From Dermacentor variabilis (Eukaryota > Arthropoda > Arachnida > Ixodida > Ixodidae), in contig NC_134571.1 of assembly GCF_050947875.1 (NCBI RefSeq), positions 227,798,024 through 227,862,023 of the forward strand: 64,000 nucleotides of DNA, written 5' to 3'. The stretch's first letter is position 1, and every line of letters starts with the position of its first letter. The notes beneath the pieces are model-generated. The model was given only the letters and a program-made list of their open reading frames with translations. It made no database searches and had not been told where the DNA came from. Shown in pieces: positions 51,647-62,181 of the stretch. Position numbers and translations under genes: made by a program.

Positions 51647-52865
51647 GCTGGGAGCGGTGTCCGAAAGGAGTCGGCGAATAGGAGCGACGGGGCTGGGGAG
51701 AGCGAGATTGTCGTCGTTGGGGCGAAGGCGAACGAGAATAGGGGCGGTTCGTTGCAGGAGAATCAGTGGCGGCATTATCGGAGCGTGCGGCATAGGGACG
51801 AGAAGGGCCACCTGAGGAGCGAGAGTAGGCAGTATAAGTAGACCGGAGCGGGGAACTCCAGCGACTGCGACAGTGCCGAGAAATGTGGCCGATTCGATGG
51901 CAGTAGAAACAAATGGGCTTGTCGTGAGCAGTGCGCCATTCAGATGGGTTGCGGAAATGGGGTGCGTAAGAAGATGCGGGACGGGGCGGAATGGAAGAAG
52001 CCAGGCGGGTATCAGGGCGATGGGCCGAGCAGATGGTGTGAAGACCCATGTTTTCGAACTCCTGGCAGACAACTGCCTAGATCAGTGAGACCGTGACGGC
52101 CGATGTGTTGGTGGGACTGGAGTCGAAGGCAGCCGGATAGGCGGCCTCGATCTCATGCCGGACGATCCTGGTAACATCAGCAGTGTTGTTGGGACGAGGA
52201 GCTTCGGCACAGGAAGATGTCGCTGGGGTGTTGGGCAGACGGGCAAACTTCTGGTCAATACGTCGGCTTTTGGCGAGTTCCAGGCGGCGGCACTCTTTTA
52301 TAACAGCATCCACCGTCGCTACGTTGTTGCAAACGAGCAAGTTGAAGGCGTCATCGGCAATGCCTTTGAGGATGTGGGAAACCTTGTCTGACTCAGTCAT
52401 GTGGGTGTCAACCTTGCGGCACAGAGCCAAGATGTCCTGAATGTACGTGACATAGGGCTCTGTTGACGACTGCACACGGCCGGAAAGCGCCTTCTGCGCA
52501 GCAAGTTGGTGACCGTAGGGGTTGCCGAACAAGTCTCAAAGCTGTGTCTTAAGTGAATCCCAACTGGTGAGCTCATCTTCGTTCGTGCGATACCAAATTC
52601 TAGGTGTGCCACCGAGGTAAAAGACTACGTTGGCGAGCATAATAGTAGGGTCCCACCGGTTATTGCGGCTGACGTGTTCATACAGGCTGATCCAGTCATC
52701 GACGTCTTCCCCATCTTTGCCTGAGAATACGCCAGGATCACGGGGAGCGGGGAGAGTGATGTAGGTCGTCGAAGTGGCAGCAGGTGCCGGAGCCGGCGGA
52801 GTCGGGTTGTCGTCGCCGGGAGCCATGAAGGAAGGCTCGACGTACCGTCCACTGCGAAGCTCCAT
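51636..52865 (-). pseudogene. Gypsy C gag (capsid and zinc knuckle)
   Basis: Start MELRSGRYVEPSFMAPGDD at 52865, about 36 bp inside the 5' LTR. The capsid part contains WISLYEHVSRNNRWD and WDSLKTQL, then FGNPYGHQLAAQKALSGR, and a zinc knuckle CFYCHRIGHISRHC (CX2CX4HX4C), followed by an Arg/Ser-rich tail ending HRSQPEN and TAG (51638-51636). Two in-frame stops, a TGA at 52535-52533 and a TAG at 52079-52077, interrupt one continuous frame of about 410 codons. GGAAAAC directly precedes the final stop. Gag would form the particle and package RNA. Confidence 0.85.
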
Positions 52866-52900
52866 GACGAGGTACAGGGAACGTCCACCTCCACCACATA

Positions 52901-53059
52901 TGTTACGTAGAAAGACACCGACGAAAAGCTATCTACAAGTATATTTACAAGGCAATACGCTGCGCTTGGCCAAGAGGCAACAGCCCGCGCTAGCGTCTAA
53001 TCGTCGTCGTCGTCTTCACACTGCTCGCCTTTCGTGATCGCACATATTGTGCCGTAGTA
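52901..53059 (-). repeat. 5' LTR of Gypsy C
   Basis: Near-identical copy of 47925-48083 (3 differences in 159). It ends GTAGTA rather than GTAGCA, so the terminal CA is mutated. The candidate primer-binding site lies at 52896-52886 on the minus strand. Confidence 0.95.
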
Positions 53060-53408
53060 ATATGATTTACATTTGGTAACAGAAATATTAGGTGAACCCT
53101 GCAGGCCACTCATATTCATGCCTCCGTCCATCCGTCAAAGCACCCAGCTCACCTGTGTTTACCAGAATACCAGACATGCTTGGCACGGCAAAAGAATGCC
53201 AACACACGCTGCTCGGATAGCTCTCACTGAAGATCAATGGCCAGACAGCTAGCAGAGAGGTTGGAGCCTTCGCGTGCTGCCTCCAAGGCACTAGAAGTAC
53301 ATGACCCAAAATCACATCATGACGCAGAGGCAGTTAAGGCAGAGCTTAACCCTAATTGCTTGGCGAATGAGCTGAGGAGGATGGCTGCACTCATGGGAGC
53401 AACAGGTC

Positions 53409-54243
53409 GTGAGCAGTGAAATCCACAAGGACCTTTTTTTGATGCAGTCAACTGCTGAAGGCCTACGCGTGACACTGAAATCTGTGCGCGAACTGTCAGT
53501 TTATCTGCTGAAGGACTGCGGCTTCAAGTATGTATTGACAGCGAAGATGAATCAAGACCCGTTGGAGCATTTCTTTGGCATAACCAGGCAAGCTGGTGGT
53601 GAGAATGAGCACCCAACGTTCCCCACGTTCCTACAGCTGTACCGCATGCTGAGCTTGCATTCTTCGGTAACACCACCAAAGTTTGGGAATTGTACGATGC
53701 CTGATAAAAGGCAAGCAGCCGTTGAGAGAGAGACATAAGGGGTCAACAACGCAACGTGCAGGAAAGTTGCCTCAATTGAAGCAAAGGCTTGACGGGCTCA
53801 TCGATGAAGGAAGCTGGGAGTGTGATGACATTTTCGATTTAGACGAGCCTGACGCAGACGCAGCTTTAGTAGACTGCATTGTCTACTATGTTACAGGATT
53901 CGTGTCAAGAAATATTTGTAATGGAACAACCTGCTCCATTTGCAAGGATGCTCTTGAGGGAAAAAAAGGTTTCGCAAATGTGTCCGAAGCCGATCTCGTG
54001 AACTACAAAACCAGGGGCTGGCTCACGCAACCCAATATGCACCTCTTTGACTTCTTCAAATACACTGAGGAAAAGTTCACAAGGTATGCAGGTCACAATG
54101 CATACGACAAAACTACTGATGCCGTGCTGGACAATTTCGTTTCCTTGCAGTACGCACAAAGAAGAAATGCTGGCGAAGTTGCTGCATTACTATATATGCC
54201 TATGCATGCGTCAGTACTGCAGGCAATCGAAGAACAAGCATGA
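53409..54243 (+). pseudogene. P-element/THAP9-like transposase C-terminal part (in THAP-B)
   Basis: The first frame reads STAEGLRVTLKSVRELSVYL, YVLTAKMNQDPLEHFFGITR and FPTFLQLYRMLSLHSSV. This resembles the region of P-element/THAP9-type transposases with L..F...R. A frame change near 53740 leads to DADAALVDCIVYYVTGFVS, CSICKDALEGKK, EADLVNYKTRGWLTQPN and HLFDFFKYTEEKFTRYA, ending AIEEQA before TGA. The Cys pairs suggest a zinc site. Because the catalytic core upstream is absent, this is a C-terminal fragment. Confidence 0.7.
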
Positions 54244-54852
54244 TGAAAAAAAGAGCCACGACTTTCGCAAAATGTCAAAGTTTGTGTAAACACGACCTTT
54301 TCAATGAACTGAGCATGAATTTTCTTGCCGTTATGCATTCCATGCGCTTTTATCGAACATATTGTGACTTCTTCAGGTATCTCTTTCTTACTTAAGATTC
54401 TAAAATTCAATCAGTAACTGAGAAGAAACCACATGTTCATGTGATCTTATGCTAAATATACGGGGAATAGCAAACAGATACGACTGAGGCTTTTTAACAA
54501 GTGATGCAAAACAAAGTTGATTAAAATATTACATGCGTCATTAAAAAACGTTGTTAGTCTGTGTCATCAAGCGATTGCGACAGCGTGCACGATCGCACTA
54601 ATAGTTGTTCCAAAGTCCTATAACATCATGTTAATACCACCGTATTGCTCATACGTTACGTCATTAAGGCAATATATATTTACATGCAGCCTCCAACAAA
54701 ACTGAACCACAAGCCGGCAATCATTCCTCTGCCTGATTTGTTTCATACTGCATGTGAATTGCAATTTGGGGGATCATATTGATACCAACGTATTACTGAA
54801 GCCTTGGCTCACATTATTAAGAAAAGTAAATTATATGCAATCTCTAGCGAAA
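54244..54852. other. Flank between THAP-B and RTE-B, without a gene
   Basis: AT-rich DNA. One dispersed repeat is visible: CATTCCTCTGCCTGATTTGT and the following 29 bp (54722-54770) recur at 61148-61196 on the other side of RTE-B. Nothing else is recognised. Confidence 0.5.
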
Positions 54853-54875
54853 CATCATCATCATCATTAGCCTGG

Positions 54876-55642
54876 TTACGCCCACTGCAGGGCAAAGGCC
54901 TCTTCCATAGTTCTCCAACAACCCCAGTCATGTACTAAATGTGGCCATGTCATCCCTGCAAACTTCTTAATCTCATCCGCCCACCTCACTTTCTGCCGCC
55001 CCCTGCTACGCTTCCCTTCCCTTGGAATCCAGTCCATAACCCTTAATGACCATCGGTTATCTTTCCTCCTCGTTACACGTCCTGCCCATGCCCCCCCCCC
55101 CCCCCCCATTTCTTTTTCTTGATTTCAACTAAGATGTCATTAACTCGCGTTTGTTCCCTCACCCAATCTGCTCTTTTCTTATCTCTTAACGTTACACCCA
55201 TCATTCTTCTTTCCACAGCTCGTTGCGTCGTCCTCAATTTAAGTAGAACCCTTTACATAAGCCTCCAGGTTTCTCCCCCGTAGGTGAGTACTGGTAAGAC
55301 ACAGCTATTATACGCTTTTCTCTTGAGGGATAATGGCAACCTGCTGTTCATGATCTGAGAATGCCTGCCAATCGCACCCCAGCCCATTCTTATTCTTCTG
55401 ATTATTTCCGCCTCATGATCCGGATCTGCTGTCACTACCTGACCTAAGTAGATGTATTCCCTTACCACTTCCAGTGCCTCACTACCTATTGTAAATTGCT
55501 GTTCTCTTCCGAGACTGTTAAACATTAGTTTAGTTTTCTGCAGATTAATTTTTAGAGCCACTCTTCCGCTTTGCCTCTCCAGGTCAGTGAGCATGCATTG
55601 AAATTGGTTCCCTGAATTACTAAGCAATGCAATATCTGTCAC
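54876..55642 (-). pseudogene. RTE-B ORF C-terminal part
   Basis: The minus-strand frame reads DIALLSNSGNQF, LERQSGRVALKINLQKTKLM, EALEVVREYIYLGQVV, RIRMGWGAIGRHSQIMN and VLPVLTYGGETWRLM, then after a break WIPREGKRSRGRQKVRWADE and MEEAFALQWA. It continues directly from the FADDI palm motif on the other side of Gypsy D. A C run (55091-55107) lies in the last part. Frameshifts near 55110-55250. Confidence 0.8.
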
Positions 55643-55828
55643 GATCCACCCGGGTTCGTGAACAAGGGAGGGCTCGAGGCACCCTCCGTAAGACGGACAC
55701 TCCGCAGCCGTCCTCGTCGGTGTTTATTGCGGTGCGGTGACCAATGTTGCCTGCCGAGCTTTAGCAGGCCACCAAGCCTGGCGGTGGACGAATATTATGC
55801 CTGGGCGGCGTCACATGCTCGCTACACC
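55637..55828 (-). repeat. 3' LTR of Gypsy D (about 192 bp)
   Basis: TG start and CA end. No second copy exists in the window, so the right limit is inferred from the CA and the adjoining polypurine tract. It contains GGTGTTTATTGCGGTGCGGT, near which 3' processing could occur. Confidence 0.6.
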
Positions 55829-55922
55829 CCCTTACCCCCAGTTTGTTTGTTAAAGAAAAAACAAACGTCCATGTTTTAAGTACGAGGCTCTGCCTCCACC
55901 CTAGCTGGGTCGACGGTGCCTG

Positions 55923-58776
55923 CTATCCAGGCGAGTAACAGTCTGGTGGCCTCCGCCGTCGAGTACTCCGCCTGGGCACCGGTGTTGATGGGTTGAGTGT
56001 GGCAACGCCGGGTGCTGCCTGAGCCAGCCTTGCTGCCTCCGGAGGGTCTGTAGTGGTCGACCTTGTGAGTGGTGCCGGGCTCGAAACCGGTCCAACGGGT
56101 GCTGCACCACTGGCTATGGCTACCGCATCTGAGGTGGGTGGTGCTCCGCTGGAAGCAACTGGTGCTGCCGCTAGTCCTCCTGCGGGCTGGAACTCAGTGG
56201 CAGTCGAGGGCGCTGGCCAGGTCCCGAGACGAGGCCTCACATGGTCGGTGTATCTGTGCCACATGGCCCCGTTTGGCATGTGCACGAGCAGCGATGAGGC
56301 GCTGGCAGGAGACACCACCTGTCCAGCAGACAAGGGTGGGCCAGGACGGAAGTTCTTGGCAAAAACTGGAGCTCCCGACTCTGGCAAAGGCCTGGGACGG
56401 CACCCTTGGTCAGCAGCCAGCTTCTGCTTCAGCTGCTTCAAGAGCACTGTGGATCGGAGGCCCGGATGCAAGACGTCCAAGGGGGTCTTGACCATCCGAC
56501 CCAGCAGGAGCTCACAGGGGGCACGGCCAGTGACATCGTGAGGCGTGGTCCGGTACTGAAACAGTATCCGGCAATCTGCGTCCAGAAATCCCCAGTCTGG
56601 CTCTTCTTGAGCTTGTCTTTGATGGTTTGCACCACCCGCTCGGCTGCACCATTTGAAGCAGGGTGGTACGGCGGAACCATCATCTGGCGAATTACTTTCT
56701 TCGTCAGCCAGGCCAGGTACTCTGCGCTGGCGAAAGCAGGACCATTGTCGGACACGATGACATCCGGCAACCCCTGGGCGGCGAAGACCTGTCTTAGCGC
56801 TGTAATGGTCGCGCCTGCTGTTGGAGTGGTGACAGGTAGAACCTCCACCCACTTCGAAAATGCGTCCACCACCACCAGGAAGTAATGGCCCTTAAAGGAT
56901 CCCCCAAAATCCACATGTAGGCGGGACCAGGGTCTCTGTGGGAACGGCCAGGGGGTGATTTCCGCACGACGCGAGGCTCGCTGATTCTCCTGGCAGATTT
57001 GGCAGCTCTCCACCAAGTGAGCAATGTCCTGGTCCAGGCCAAAAAACATGGGACCGGGCCACCATCTTGGTCTTTTCTACGCCAGGGTGACCCGCGTGCA
57101 GCAACTGCAGAACCCTGGACCGGAGACTTTGTGGGATCACCACCCTAGAACCCCACAGTAGGCAGCCCTGTTGCAAGCTCAGCTCAGCCTGTGGCTATAG
57201 ACCTGTTGCACCAATTCCTCTCCAAGGGACAACGCCTTGACCACCTGAGAGAGAACTGGGTCCTGGCTGGTCGCTTGAGATACCGCTGATCTGGAGAGCA
57301 CCTCCGGGTACGCGTCTTCCAGCATGAACACTTCAGCAGGTTCTGGAACAGCATCAGGCACCTCTGGCAGGGGCAGGCAGCTAAGGGCATCAGCAGGTCC
57401 CAGGTCCTTTCCCGGACGGCAAACCAGCTGGAAACTGTAAGCTGCCAGCCTCAAGGCCCATCGTACCACTCGAGGCGATGCCTGCACAGGAACTGCCTTG
57501 TCAGGCCCCAGAAGCCCCAACAGCGCCTTGTGGTCCGTGACCGCCTCGAACGTCCGGCCCCACAGATACTGGTGGAAGCATTCGACACCGAACATGAGGG
57601 CCAAACCTTCCTTGTCCAGCTGGCTGTAACATTGCTCTGCAGCATGAAGCCGTCGAGAAGCAAACGACACAGGACGTTCCTGGCCATCTTTGTTCCGGTG
57701 TTCCAGACCGGCTCCCACACCGCACGGCGACGCATCTACGGTAAGGACGACAGGCTTAGCAGGATCGTAGTGCACCAGCACTAAAGCCTTGGTGATTAGC
57801 TCCTTGCTGCGCTGGAAGGCCTGGTCCTGCTATTTCTTCCAGGCCCATTGTTGACCATCTTGACACAGAAGATGGAGTGGCTGTAGATGCTGCGATAGGT
57901 TCGGCAGAAAACTCCTGAAGAAGCTGATGAGGCCTAGGTAGCTCTGAAGCTCCTTCTTGTTCTATGGCTTAGGTGCCTTGAGCACAGCATCAACTTTGCG
58001 GGGAGCCGGGGCTAAGGCTGCCTGGGAAATGACATGTCCCAAGTACTCAATGCTGGGGGCTAGGTAAACACACTTTTCCAGCTGGAGCTTGAGACCGGCA
58101 TCCTGCAGTCGTGCCAGGACGTTGTGGAGGTTCTGCAGGTGGTCCCCGTCGTTGCTGCCAGTAACCAGGATGTCGTCCAAGTACACCGCCACGTGCCTCA
58201 TGCCCCTGAAGAGGTTGTCCATCTCCCTCTAGAATATGGATGAGGCCAAGGCCACACCAAACGGTAAGCACGTGTACTGAGAGCCCCAAAGTTGTTGATA
58301 TAGTGACATACTTCTGGGAGGCATCCTGGAGCACCAGCTGCTGGTAAGCATCTCTTAGGTCGAGCTTGGTAAACTTCTGTTCAACGGACAATACTGACCA
58401 GAGATCTTCAATCCAGGGCAGCGGGTACTTCTCGACGGTAGCAGCGGGGTTGATGGTAACTTTGAAATCCCGCAGATCCTGACACTGCCATCTCGCTTGA
58501 GGACTGGCACGATGGGAGCGGCCCATTCAGATGTCCTTACGGGCACCAGGATGCCCTCTCACTGTAACCGTTGCAGCTCCTGGGTGACCCCGTCCTTCAG
58601 GGCGAATAGCAGTGGGCGAGGCTTGAAAAAACGAGGCCGGGCTCCCTCGGGTACATAGATGCCAGTCGTTGTGCCGGCGAATGTGCCCACCCCTGGCTGG
58701 AACAGGGACTTGAACTCGGCCAGGAGGCTGGGGACGTCTTTCACCATATACAGGCTGGCTTCTTGGTACACTGGCA
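55923..58776 (-). pseudogene. Gypsy D pol: reverse transcriptase, RNase H, integrase
   Basis: [35 protein letters not shown], then after a break VAVYLDDILVTGSN with intact YLDD (58190-58160 region), and LGHVISQAALAPAPRKVDA. RNase H (57781-57179): VLTVDASPCGVGAGLEHR, QCYSQLDKEGLALMFGVECF, VTDHKALLGLL and GPADALSCLPLP. Integrase (57049-55923): CQICQENQRASRR, LHVDFGGSFKG, LVVVDAFSKWVEVLP, VIVSDNGPAFASAEYL and SNGAAERVVQTI, all three catalytic acids present; then TTPHDVTGRAPCELLLGRMV and the tail STRRRRPPDCYSPG. Breaks near 58250, 57960, 57830, 57060 and 56560. Confidence 0.85.
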
Positions 58777-58779
58777 AAC

Positions 58780-59679
58780 ATCACCATCAGCGAATCGCAA
58801 ATATCATCAGCAAATCGCATGTTACTCAGGTATTCTCCATTAACTTTTATCCCCAATTCTTCCCAATCCAGGTCTCCGACTACCTCCTGTAAACACGCTG
58901 TGAATAGCATTGGAGAGATTGTATCTCCCTGCCTGACGCCTTTCTTTATTGGGATTTTGTTGCTTTCTTTATGGAGGACTACGGTGGCTGTGGAGCCGCT
59001 ATAGATATCTTTCAGTATTTTTACATACAGCTCGTCTACACCCTGTTTCCGTAATGCCTCTATGACTGCTGAGGTATCGACAGAATCAAACGCTTTCTCG
59101 TAATCAATGAAAGCTATATATAAGGGTTGGTTATATTCCGCACATTTCTCTATCACCTGATTGATAGTGTGAATAGGGTCTGTTGTTGAATAGCCTTTAC
59201 GGTAGTAAATTTACTATAGTAAATAGTTTGTAGGCAACTGACAGTAAGCTGATCGGTCTATAATTTTCCAAGTCTTTGGTGTGCCCTTTCTTATGTATTA
59301 GAATTATCTTAGCGTTCTTCCAAGATACCGGTACGCTCGAGGTCATGAGGCATGGCGTATACAGGGTGGCCAGTTTCTCTAGAACAATCTGCTTACCATC
59401 CTTCAACAAATCTGCCGTTACCTGATCCTCCCCAGCTGCCTTCCCCCTTTGCAAAACTCCCGAGGCTTTCTTTAGTTCTTCCGGTGTTACCTGTGGGATT
59501 TCGAATTCCTCTAGACTATTCTCTCTTCCATTATCGTTGTGGGTGCCACTGGTACTGTATAAATCTCTATAGAACTCCTCAGCCACTTGAACTACCTCAT
59601 CCATATTAGTAATGATATTGCCGGCTTTGTCTCTTAACGCATACATCTGATTCTCCCCAATTCCTAGTTTCTTCTTCAC
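58780..59679 (-). pseudogene. RTE-B reverse transcriptase
   Basis: The frame reads KKKLGIGENQMYALRDKAGN, EEFYRDLYSTSG, GEDQVTADLLKDG, NAKIILIHKKGHTKDLENYR and PISLLSVAYKLFT, then after a frame change near 59200 YIAFIDYEKAFDSVDT (motif A Asp), GVRQGDTISPMLF (QG) and palm RFADDI (58825-58808), where Gypsy D and a short duplication cut in. All catalytic acids are present. One frameshift and the insertion inactivate it. Confidence 0.85.
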
Positions 59680-59751
59680 TGCTTTAGGCTTCCTCCATTC
59701 CTGAGAGCATGCTCAATTCTATCCATATTATACTTCCTTATGTCAGCTGTC

Positions 59752-60943
59752 TTACGCTTGTTGATTAACTTCAAAAGTTCTGCCGGAGTTAACTTCGAAA
59801 GTTCTGCCGGACTTCGAAAGTCTAACGGAGTTACCACCGACTTCTATTGCACACTCCTTAATGATGCTCGCAAGATTGTCGTTCATTGCTTCAACACTAA
59901 GGTCCTCTTCCTGAGTTAAAGCCGAATACCTGTTCTGTAGCTTGATCTGGAATTCCTCTATTTTCCCTCTTACCACTAACTCATTGATCGGCTTCTTATG
60001 TACCAGTTTCTTCTGTTCCCTCCTCAGGTCTAGGCTAATTCGAGTTCCTACCATCCTATGGTCACTGCAGCGCACTTTGCCGAGCACGACCACATCTTGT
60101 ATGATGCCAGGTTTAGCGCAGAGTACGAGGTCTAATTCATTTCTAGTCTCGCCATTCGGGCTTCTCCACATCCCCTTTCGGCTATCCCGCTTGAGGAAGA
60201 AGGTACTCATTATCCACATATTATTCCGTTCTACAAACTCTACTAAGAACTCTTTCCTGCTATTCCTAGAGCCTATGCCATATTCCTCCACTGACTTTTC
60301 TCCAGCCTGCTTCTTGCCTACCCTGGCATTGAAGTCGCCCATGAGTTTAGTGCATTTTATTTTGACTTTACCCATCACCGATACCACATCTTCATAGATA
60401 CTTTCGACTTCGTGGTCATCATGACTGGATGACCTGGACGACCTTCAATTTGTACCTCTTATTAAGTTTCACAACAAGAGCTGCCAACCTCTCGTTAATG
60501 CTATAGAATTCCTGTATGTTACCAGCTATATCCTTATTAATCAGGAATCCAACTCCTAGTTCTTGTCTCTCCGCTAAGCCCCGGTAGCACAGGACGTGGC
60601 CGCTTTTTAGCACTGTATATGCTTCTTTTGGCCTCCTAACTTCACTGCACCCTATTACATCCCATTTACTGCCCTCTAGTTCCTCCAATAGCACTGCTAG
60701 ACTCGCCTCACTAGGTAACGCTCTAGCGTTAAACGTTGCCAGGTTCATATTCTCATGGCGGCCTGTCCGGAGCCAGGGATTCTTAGCACCGTCTGCTGCG
60801 TCGCAGGTATGACCGCCGCCGTGGTCAATTGTTTCGCAACTGCTGGGGACTGAGGGCCGGGGTTTGATTGTTGTGTTCATATAGGAGGTTGTGGCCAAGT
60901 ACTGCACCAGGGTGGGCAATTCTGCGCTGGTGAGGGTGTGCAT
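59752..60943 (-). pseudogene. RTE-B APE-type endonuclease
   Basis: Reading from 60943: a short leader, MNLATFNARALPSEASLAVL (catalytic Asn), WDVIGCSEVRRP (Glu), GVGFLINKDIAGNI and VVKLNKRYKLKVVQVIQ; after a frame break near 60420, KCTKLMGDFNARVGKK (GDFN), RNSRKEFLVEFVERNN, NELDLVLCAKPG and VRCSDHRMVGTRI (SDH). Complete set of APE motifs. A local duplication gives SGRTFEVNSGRTFEV at 59830-59770. The enzyme would nick target DNA for reverse transcription. Confidence 0.85.
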
Positions 60944-61041
60944 TACCGTTTCTGGTCACCAGGATCAGGCCACACTCCAGGCCTGTTTCGCAATTTTATC
61001 AACACGCGGATTTTCTTCTTTTTTTAATCCGGTGGAAAATT

Positions 61042-61115
61042 GCGCGGCACCGAGATTCGAACCACAGACCTCTTGCATGCTAGGCGGGTGTTCTACCTCT
61101 ATGCCACCTCTGCAC
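61042..61115 (-). mobile_element. tRNA-Ala-like head of a SINE
   Basis: The minus strand reads GTGCAGAGGTGGCATAGAGG, TAGAACACCCGCCTAGCATG and CAAGAGGTCTGTGGTTCGAA, then TCTCGGTGCCGCG. TGGCATAGAGGT approximates the A box, GGTTCGAATCTC the B box (one mismatch), and CCTAGCATG resembles the anticodon loop of tRNA-Ala(AGC). Acceptor-stem pairing is not visible, so it is not a working tRNA gene. The remainder of the SINE (AATTTTCCACCGG followed by a T/A-rich tract) extends to about 60980. Confidence 0.6.
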
Positions 61116-62180
61116 CGCCACCAGCGAAACAACCACACGCCAGTACCCATTCTTCTGCCTGGTTTGTTTCATACTGCACGTGGATTGCAATTTTGGTGTG
61201 AGACTTTGTCAGCACCATGCAAGTCATTATTAACATTGTTTAAATGCCCAGACCTCACAGTAAGTATAAACCGTTCGAAAGTCGTTGAAAGTGCTGTGTT
61301 GAAACGGAAAATTTCAATGCCTTGAGCAAGGTGCTTCTACCACCATGAGCAGGGCGCAGTGACGGGGCTTGCGGAAAGCAGAGGCAAAAGGGCGTCACTT
61401 TCCCGCGCAATCTATCGGCGTTCCTAAGAAGCATAGCTTTACCGCGGCGCGCCCTTTGACAGCGTCTTTTCACCTAAGGTACTTCTTACACCGTGCTGCG
61501 AGTGCGCTGTTTTCCCGTTTAGCACCGTGTAGCCTACAGTATCACTCAAGGTCCCAAAGTACGCTCCTTGTAAGAGCACTTAACTTGTTCACTTGACAGG
61601 GGTATAAGGCCGTGGCACTATCTGCTAAGTTAAAAACAAACTACTACACCTGGTATCATATGCGTATACCTAACAGCATCAAAACAAAGAGCTGATTTCA
61701 ATAACGATAGCAAAACACACTGAATGCGCTACTTTCCGCACGAGACGAGACTAAGCAATGGCTGACTTCACCATTTATTTCTTGTGGTCGGGGTAGAGAG
61801 CAAGTAACAAGCATGAATTCGAATTGAAGACTGCGTATAAGAGGGAGCATGCAATACGCCATGGTTAGCAGGGTAAAATACAACCTGCACAGTATTGGCT
61901 GTTAGAATGCACAGAGTGTGCTTCTTTATATATAACACCTTGTACTGGAAATTAAATCAATACTTACTCTGTTCATGAAATAATGCCTCTATGAAAGAAG
62001 TACTGTAGGACCTCATTGATATGTTCCTGTTACGTATGTTTTCACGGCACCACTGTTCGTGATCAAGAACACAGAAAATGACCCAATAGAGTTATGCTAA
62101 TTTTTAACCGGTTCATATGTTGCCAGAAACCAAGATTTTTTGGCACCAACGTCCAGTACGTCACCAAACTGTGATCGTAT
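61116..62180. other. Stretch without an identified gene
   Basis: 61148-61196 is a dispersed repeat shared with 54722-54770. 61320-61580 is G+C richer with a 75-codon open frame (61369-61596) lacking any motif. The rest is AT-rich. No termini or RNA genes recognised. Confidence 0.4.
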
Positions 62181-62181
62181 G

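Larger units (their letters stand above)
47925..53059 (-). mobile_element. Gypsy C: complete LTR retrotransposon, recently inserted
   Basis: 159-bp LTRs at 47925-48083 and 52901-53059 differ at three positions (about 2%). ATAT flanks both sides (47921-47924, 53060-53063). Gag, protease, reverse transcriptase, RNase H and integrase fill the interior with no extra room: pol stops about 35 bp from the 3' LTR, so there is no env gene. TGGTGGAGGTG, four bases inside the 5' LTR, is the candidate primer-binding site. A handful of stops and frameshifts (52533, 52077, 51130, 49932, 48990, 48800) inactivate it. Confidence 0.95.
46997..54243 (+). mobile_element. THAP-domain DNA transposon, longer copy (THAP-B), split by Gypsy C
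   Basis: The left end TTAAAGGGCCTCCGAGGCGA and the following ACTGAGTCGTTAGGGTAGGT match THAP-A at 3481-3545. The left part (46997-47920) has a degraded THAP-like exon. After Gypsy C the match resumes (53100-53400 against 4556-4840). It then continues where THAP-A does not, into 840 bp of transposase coding (53405-54243). No right terminus was found up to 54850, so the 3' limit is the end of coding. I infer a larger, once autonomous relative of THAP-A. Confidence 0.65.
55637..58779 (-). mobile_element. Gypsy D: Gypsy-type element lacking its 5' half
   Basis: The 3' LTR is at 55637-55828, starting TGTCACGATCCACCCGGG and ending TGCTCGCTACA. Purine-rich DNA (minus strand CTGGGGGTAAGGGGG) adjoins it as a polypurine tract. 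Pol is recognisable from the protease/RT border to the end of integrase. Gag and the 5' LTR are missing; the right edge at about 58779 meets RTE-B directly. The pol motifs differ from Gypsy A-C and resemble the K02A2.6-like branch. Confidence 0.8.
54853..60943 (-). mobile_element. RTE-B: RTE-type LINE split by Gypsy D
   Basis: The 3' end carries the short tail repeat GATGATGATGATG (minus strand, from 54865) after AGTGGGCGTAACCAGGCTAA, typical of RTE elements. The order from 5' to 3' is endonuclease (60943-59752), reverse transcriptase (59679-58780), Gypsy D (58779-55637), and the C-terminal part (55642-54876). A 25-bp-scale duplication near 58776-58825 (CATCAGCGAATCGCA / CATCAGCAAATCGCA) lies at the right junction. 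Length without Gypsy D is about 2.9 kb, close to a full RTE. Confidence 0.85.

Noticed and set aside
47925..53059. Envelope gene that would make Gypsy C a retrovirus-like element
   Set aside because: Pol stops about 35 bp from the 3' LTR; there is no room for env. The same holds for Gypsy B, and no env-like frame was seen in Gypsy A or D.
55091..55107. C homopolymer as a biological signal (also 8633-8642, 8840-8853)
   Set aside because: Plain homopolymers, also prone to sequencing error; they coincide with frame breaks and mean nothing more that I can show.
61042..61115. tRNA-Ala-like sequence as a working tRNA gene
   Set aside because: A and B boxes are degenerate and the acceptor stem does not pair; annotated as a SINE head instead.
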